From the NCBI GenBank assembly GCA_017631215.1, contig JAGBTR010000133.1:1-8135 (forward strand): 8,135 bases of DNA. The letters run 5' to 3'. The notes below the pieces were generated by a model, which was not told where the DNA came from, ran no database searches, and saw nothing but the letters and a program-made list of their open reading frames with translations. Numbering within the stretch: the stretch's first letter is position 1; each line of letters starts with the position of its first letter. The DNA is from Clostridia bacterium (GTDB lineage Bacteria > Bacillota > Clostridia > Oscillospirales > CAG-272). Both the position numbers and the translations under genes were made by a program. Positions 6,289 through 8,135 of the stretch are shown here, in pieces.

Positions 6289-6894
6289 ATGCTCATTACC
6301 CTTCCCTATCTGCGCGAGCGCGCCGTCGAATATGCGCTCCGTTGGGCGCTGTCGCGCAATCCGCTGTTTCCCGATTTCACGGGTCAGGGCGGCGACTGCA
6401 CCAACTTCGTCTCCCAATGCATTCTTGCGGGCAGCTGTGTTATGAACGACACGCTGGATTTCGGTTGGTACTATTTTTCCCCGACCAACCGCGCCCCCGC
6501 CTGGTCGGGCGTTCGTTATTTTTACGATTTTCTCACGGGGAGCCCCGATTTTGCAAGCGAAAACGGCGGAACGGGTCCCTTTGGGCGCGAGGTGATGACC
6601 CAACAGCTGATGCTCGGTGACGTCGTTCAGCTCGCCAACACCGAGGGCGTCTACTATCACACGCTCATCATCACGGGGTTTGAGGGTGATGACATTCTCG
6701 TCTGCGCCCATTCGGACGACGCGCGCAACCGCCCGCTCTCCACCTACAACTACGCCACCGCTCGCTTTTTGCATATCGATGGCACGCGCCTCTTGCTCGA
6801 AAACGACGAATGCTACCGCCAGCTTCTCGAGGGCATCGCCTACCGCCCCCTGGTCTGCGCCTCGGACGGCATTTTGCTTGGAAGCGAGCCATAA
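6289..6894 (+). CDS. Putative amidase domain protein (Amidase_6 family), no signal peptide
   Basis: A 201-residue protein resembling the putative amidase family common in spore-forming Firmicutes, thought to be a papain/CHAP-like cysteine hydrolase acting on peptidoglycan peptides or other amides. Visible features are the N-terminal motif YALRWALSRNP..PDF (15-30), the hallmark GGDCTNFVSQC (34-44) with likely nucleophile Cys37, WYY (60-62), GDVVQL (110-115), YYHTLIIT with likely catalytic His124, and AHSDD...RPL (140-150), which may supply the third residue. There is no signal peptide or membrane segment, so it should stay in the cytoplasm of the mother cell or forespore, or be released by lysis. 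AAGGAGGT lies 8 bases before the ATG. It starts 49 bases after spoIIE on the same strand, which suggests co-expression and a sporulation role, by inference only. Substrate unknown. Confidence 0.85.
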   Translation: MLITLPYLRERAVEYALRWALSRNPLFPDFTGQGGDCTNFVSQCILAGSCVMNDTLDFGWYYFSPTNRAPAWSGVRYFYDFLTGSPDFASENGGTGPFGREVMTQQLMLGDVVQLANTEGVYYHTLIITGFEGDDILVCAHSDDARNRPLSTYNYATARFLHIDGTRLLLENDECYRQLLEGIAYRPLVCASDGILLGSEP

Positions 6895-6934
6895 AAAAAG
6901 CACCGCACAGACCGTTTCTCTGTGCGGTGCTTTT
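6893..6934. terminator. Bidirectional terminator shared by the amidase and lipoprotein genes
   Basis: A perfect 12-bp stem (6900-6911, GCACCGCACAGA, with 6919-6930) and a 7-base loop, flanked by seven A on the left and four T on the right. It can therefore terminate both strands. The plus-strand reading has only TTTTAT after the stem, while the minus-strand reading has a run of seven U. Both converging stop codons lie in the flanks: the TAA at 6892-6894 and the minus-strand TAA at 6935-6933. The two genes are separated by just 38 bases, all of it terminator. Confidence 0.9.
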
Positions 6935-7607
6935 ATTCATCGGCGACCACCGAAAGCAGTGTCTCAACAGCGTCGCTCTCATCGTCGACGCGAACGACGC
7001 GGATGCGGTAATCACCGGGCGTAACGCGGCTGTTGACCTTCCACTCCCAGACAAGACGGCCATTGGGATAGGGCATCCGCGCCTCTAGCCCCTTGGCCGT
7101 GGAAATGCCGCTTTTGTAATGGACCTCGATGCGATACTCGACCCCCACCTGAGCCGTCAGCTCAATGCGTGCCGTGTCCCCCTGCACGACGCGGTCGGTC
7201 ACATCCACAATACCGAGCGGCACCGTGACCGCGCTCGGTGTCTCGGGGCGTGTTTCCTCGCTCACACCCCATACGGCTATCCCGCTCCTGCGCACCGACG
7301 TGACGGCGCCGTACGGGCTGATCTCCACGTCAACCGTATCCTCGCCGATCCAGACGCGATGGTACTCATTGCCGTCCTCGTCCGCAAGCGGGTAGGCGTA
7401 CATCACCTCACCGTCGAGCCCCAACGCACCAAGTAGCGCGAGCACGTCCTCGGCCATGCGCTCGGTCAGGTGCATCGTCTCGCACAGCCGCTCGACCGAC
7501 ACCTCGCGCGTCGCCTTGGTGGGCGGCGGTGTTTGGGGTGAGCAGGCAACCAGCACCGTCACCGCCAAAGCAAGCAAAAGCACTCGCCCATAGCGTCTCC
7601 GTTCCAT
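6933..7607 (-). CDS. Lipoprotein with a C-terminal Ig-like domain, function unknown
   Basis: A 224-residue secreted protein anchored to the outer face of the membrane. It has a positively charged start (MERRRYGR), a hydrophobic core and a lipobox ending LVAC, with Cys22 the predicted lipidated residue, followed by a proline-rich SPQTPPPTK linker. Residues about 35-120 form a mixed helix/strand domain I do not recognise. Residues about 145-224 are beta-rich, and the stretch YRIEVHYKSGISTAKGL followed by GRLVWEWKV and TPGDYRIRV resembles a small Ig-like module seen in surface proteins of Firmicutes. G-rich GGGGGAGG, about 6 bases before the ATG, is the binding site. It is divergent from the SGNH hydrolase gene and has its own promoter. 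It could be a substrate-binding or scaffold protein; there is no catalytic motif. Confidence 0.85.
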   Translation of the reverse strand: MERRRYGRVLLLALAVTVLVACSPQTPPPTKATREVSVERLCETMHLTERMAEDVLALLGALGLDGEVMYAYPLADEDGNEYHRVWIGEDTVDVEISPYGAVTSVRRSGIAVWGVSEETRPETPSAVTVPLGIVDVTDRVVQGDTARIELTAQVGVEYRIEVHYKSGISTAKGLEARMPYPNGRLVWEWKVNSRVTPGDYRIRVVRVDDESDAVETLLSVVADE

Positions 7608-7639
7608 ATCCGCCCTCCCCCTTTGAAACCTTTTTCTAC

Positions 7640-7668
7640 AGTATACAGCAGCGCCGCTCTTTTGTCAA
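7640..7668 (-). promoter_or_regulatory. Sigma-A promoter of the lipoprotein gene
   Basis: On the minus strand, TTGACA (7668-7663), a 17-base spacer, and TATACT (7645-7640), which is five of six. Transcription would begin near 7633, leaving about 25 nt before the ATG at 7607. It faces away from the SGNH promoter; the two -35 hexamers are separated by 17 bases. Confidence 0.8.
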
Positions 7669-7685
7669 GTTTTGCCGCACAGCCC

Positions 7686-7714
7686 TTGACAGCATAGTGC
7701 GAATATGATACAAT
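7686..7714 (+). promoter_or_regulatory. Sigma-A promoter of the SGNH hydrolase gene
   Basis: TTGACA (7686-7691), a 17-base spacer, and TACAAT (7709-7714) preceded by TG at 7706-7707, giving an extended -10. The start would be near 7721, about 22 nt before the ATG. All elements are at or near consensus, so expression should be strong unless repressed; no clear operator is visible. Confidence 0.85.
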
Positions 7715-7742
7715 AAAATCATCATAAGCAGGAGGCGTTTCT

Positions 7743-8135
7743 ATGGAAATCATTCGTAAGCTGGCCGCCAAGGCCGCCGATATCGGTAACCGTGAGGGTG
7801 TGACCATCGCTTTTCTCGGCGACAGCGTCACGCAGGGCTGCTTTGAGGTCTATTACAAAAACAACGGTGCCATCGAGACCATCTTCGACAAGCGCTATTC
7901 TTACGAGGCGTACGTGTTCGAGCTGCTGTGTATGCTCTATCCGTCCGCCACGGTCAATATCATCAACGCGGGCATCAGCGGAGATAACGCTGAAAACGGT
8001 GCTCGTCGGGTGGATGAGGACGCGCTTGCTTTTCATCCCGATTTATTGGTTGTTTCGTATGGCTTAAATGATGCGGTGAGCGGTGGCTCGAACGGCATAA
8101 AAGCGTATGCAGAGGATTTACGAATCATTTTCGAG
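7743..8135 (+). CDS. SGNH/GDSL-family hydrolase, 3' end cut by window
   Basis: The first 131 residues of a probable esterase, lipase or carbohydrate deacetylase of the SGNH hydrolase fold. Block I is FLGDSVTQG, with nucleophile Ser28. Block II is NAGISGDNA, with oxyanion Gly80. Block III is YGLNDA, with oxyanion Asn109. Block V, with the catalytic Asp-His pair, would lie beyond the window edge. No signal peptide precedes the domain, so the enzyme is probably cytoplasmic and acts on small acylated molecules such as sugars, not on polymeric wall material. AGGAGG (7730-7735) lies 7 bases before the ATG. The last 100 or so bases are visibly AT-richer and use TTA for Leu three times, unlike the rest of the window. 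The exact substrate cannot be predicted. Confidence 0.92.
   Translation, partial: MEIIRKLAAKAADIGNREGVTIAFLGDSVTQGCFEVYYKNNGAIETIFDKRYSYEAYVFELLCMLYPSATVNIINAGISGDNAENGARRVDEDALAFHPDLLVVSYGLNDAVSGGSNGIKAYAEDLRIIFE

Noticed and set aside
7663..7691. Inverted repeat TGTCAA...TTGACA between the lipoprotein and SGNH genes
   Set aside because: The symmetry is simply the two back-to-back consensus -35 hexamers; the 17 bases between them show no further palindrome.
1..8135. CRISPR arrays, tRNA or rRNA genes, insertion sequences, prophage, defence or toxin-antitoxin genes
   Set aside because: I looked for regularly spaced repeats, cloverleaf-like sequences, transposase motifs and terminal inverted repeats and saw none. 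All long frames are accounted for by ordinary chromosomal genes.

Overview
The window is about 8.1 kb of GC-rich DNA (roughly 60% or more by eye). It looks like the chromosome of an endospore-forming, high-GC member of the Clostridia (Firmicutes). The strongest evidence is a full-length spoIIE gene at 3747-6239. Supporting signs are a TcdA of the short Firmicutes form, strong GGAGG-type ribosome binding sites, near-consensus sigma-A promoters with exactly 17-bp spacers, and a lipoprotein with a classical lipobox. The species cannot be named from the sequence. I see no tRNA, rRNA, insertion sequence, prophage gene or CRISPR array. No stretch over 300 bases lacks a gene; the largest gaps are 154, 162 and 135 bases, and all three hold recognisable control signals.

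Layout. Bases 1-867 (minus strand) hold the N-terminal three quarters of a UDP-GlcNAc 2-epimerase (WecB family), which runs off the left edge. The 868-1021 gap is divergent. On the plus side it carries two strong promoters and a perfect 21-bp palindromic operator. On the minus side it carries a hairpin that could cover the wecB ribosome binding site. Bases 1022-3584 are a tight plus-strand operon: an ABC-2 ATPase, its permease (ATGA overlap) and TcdA, the t6A-to-ct6A tRNA dehydratase. A strong rho-independent terminator closes it.

The sporulation block follows. A promoter with a Spo0A-box-like sequence overlapping a -35 element, 21 bp from its -10, precedes spoIIE (830 codons). Next, 49 bases later, is a cytoplasmic-looking protein of the putative amidase family (Amidase_6). 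It converges on a minus-strand lipoprotein gene (6933-7607), and the two share one bidirectional terminator. The lipoprotein gene is divergent from an SGNH/GDSL-type hydrolase (7743 to the right edge), each with its own 17-bp-spacer promoter.

How the genes fit together. The ABC operon looks like a regulated exporter whose repressor is encoded elsewhere. SpoIIE is the membrane phosphatase that dephosphorylates SpoIIAA to release sigma-F in the forespore, and its promoter architecture matches direct control by Spo0A. The Amidase_6 gene may be a sporulation or cell-wall enzyme by position, but that is inference. The outer genes (WecB, lipoprotein, SGNH hydrolase) point loosely to cell-envelope functions and do not form an obvious pathway with the rest. 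The most interesting signals are regulatory: the nested-palindrome operator with two promoters, and the predicted Spo0A-dependent spoIIE promoter.
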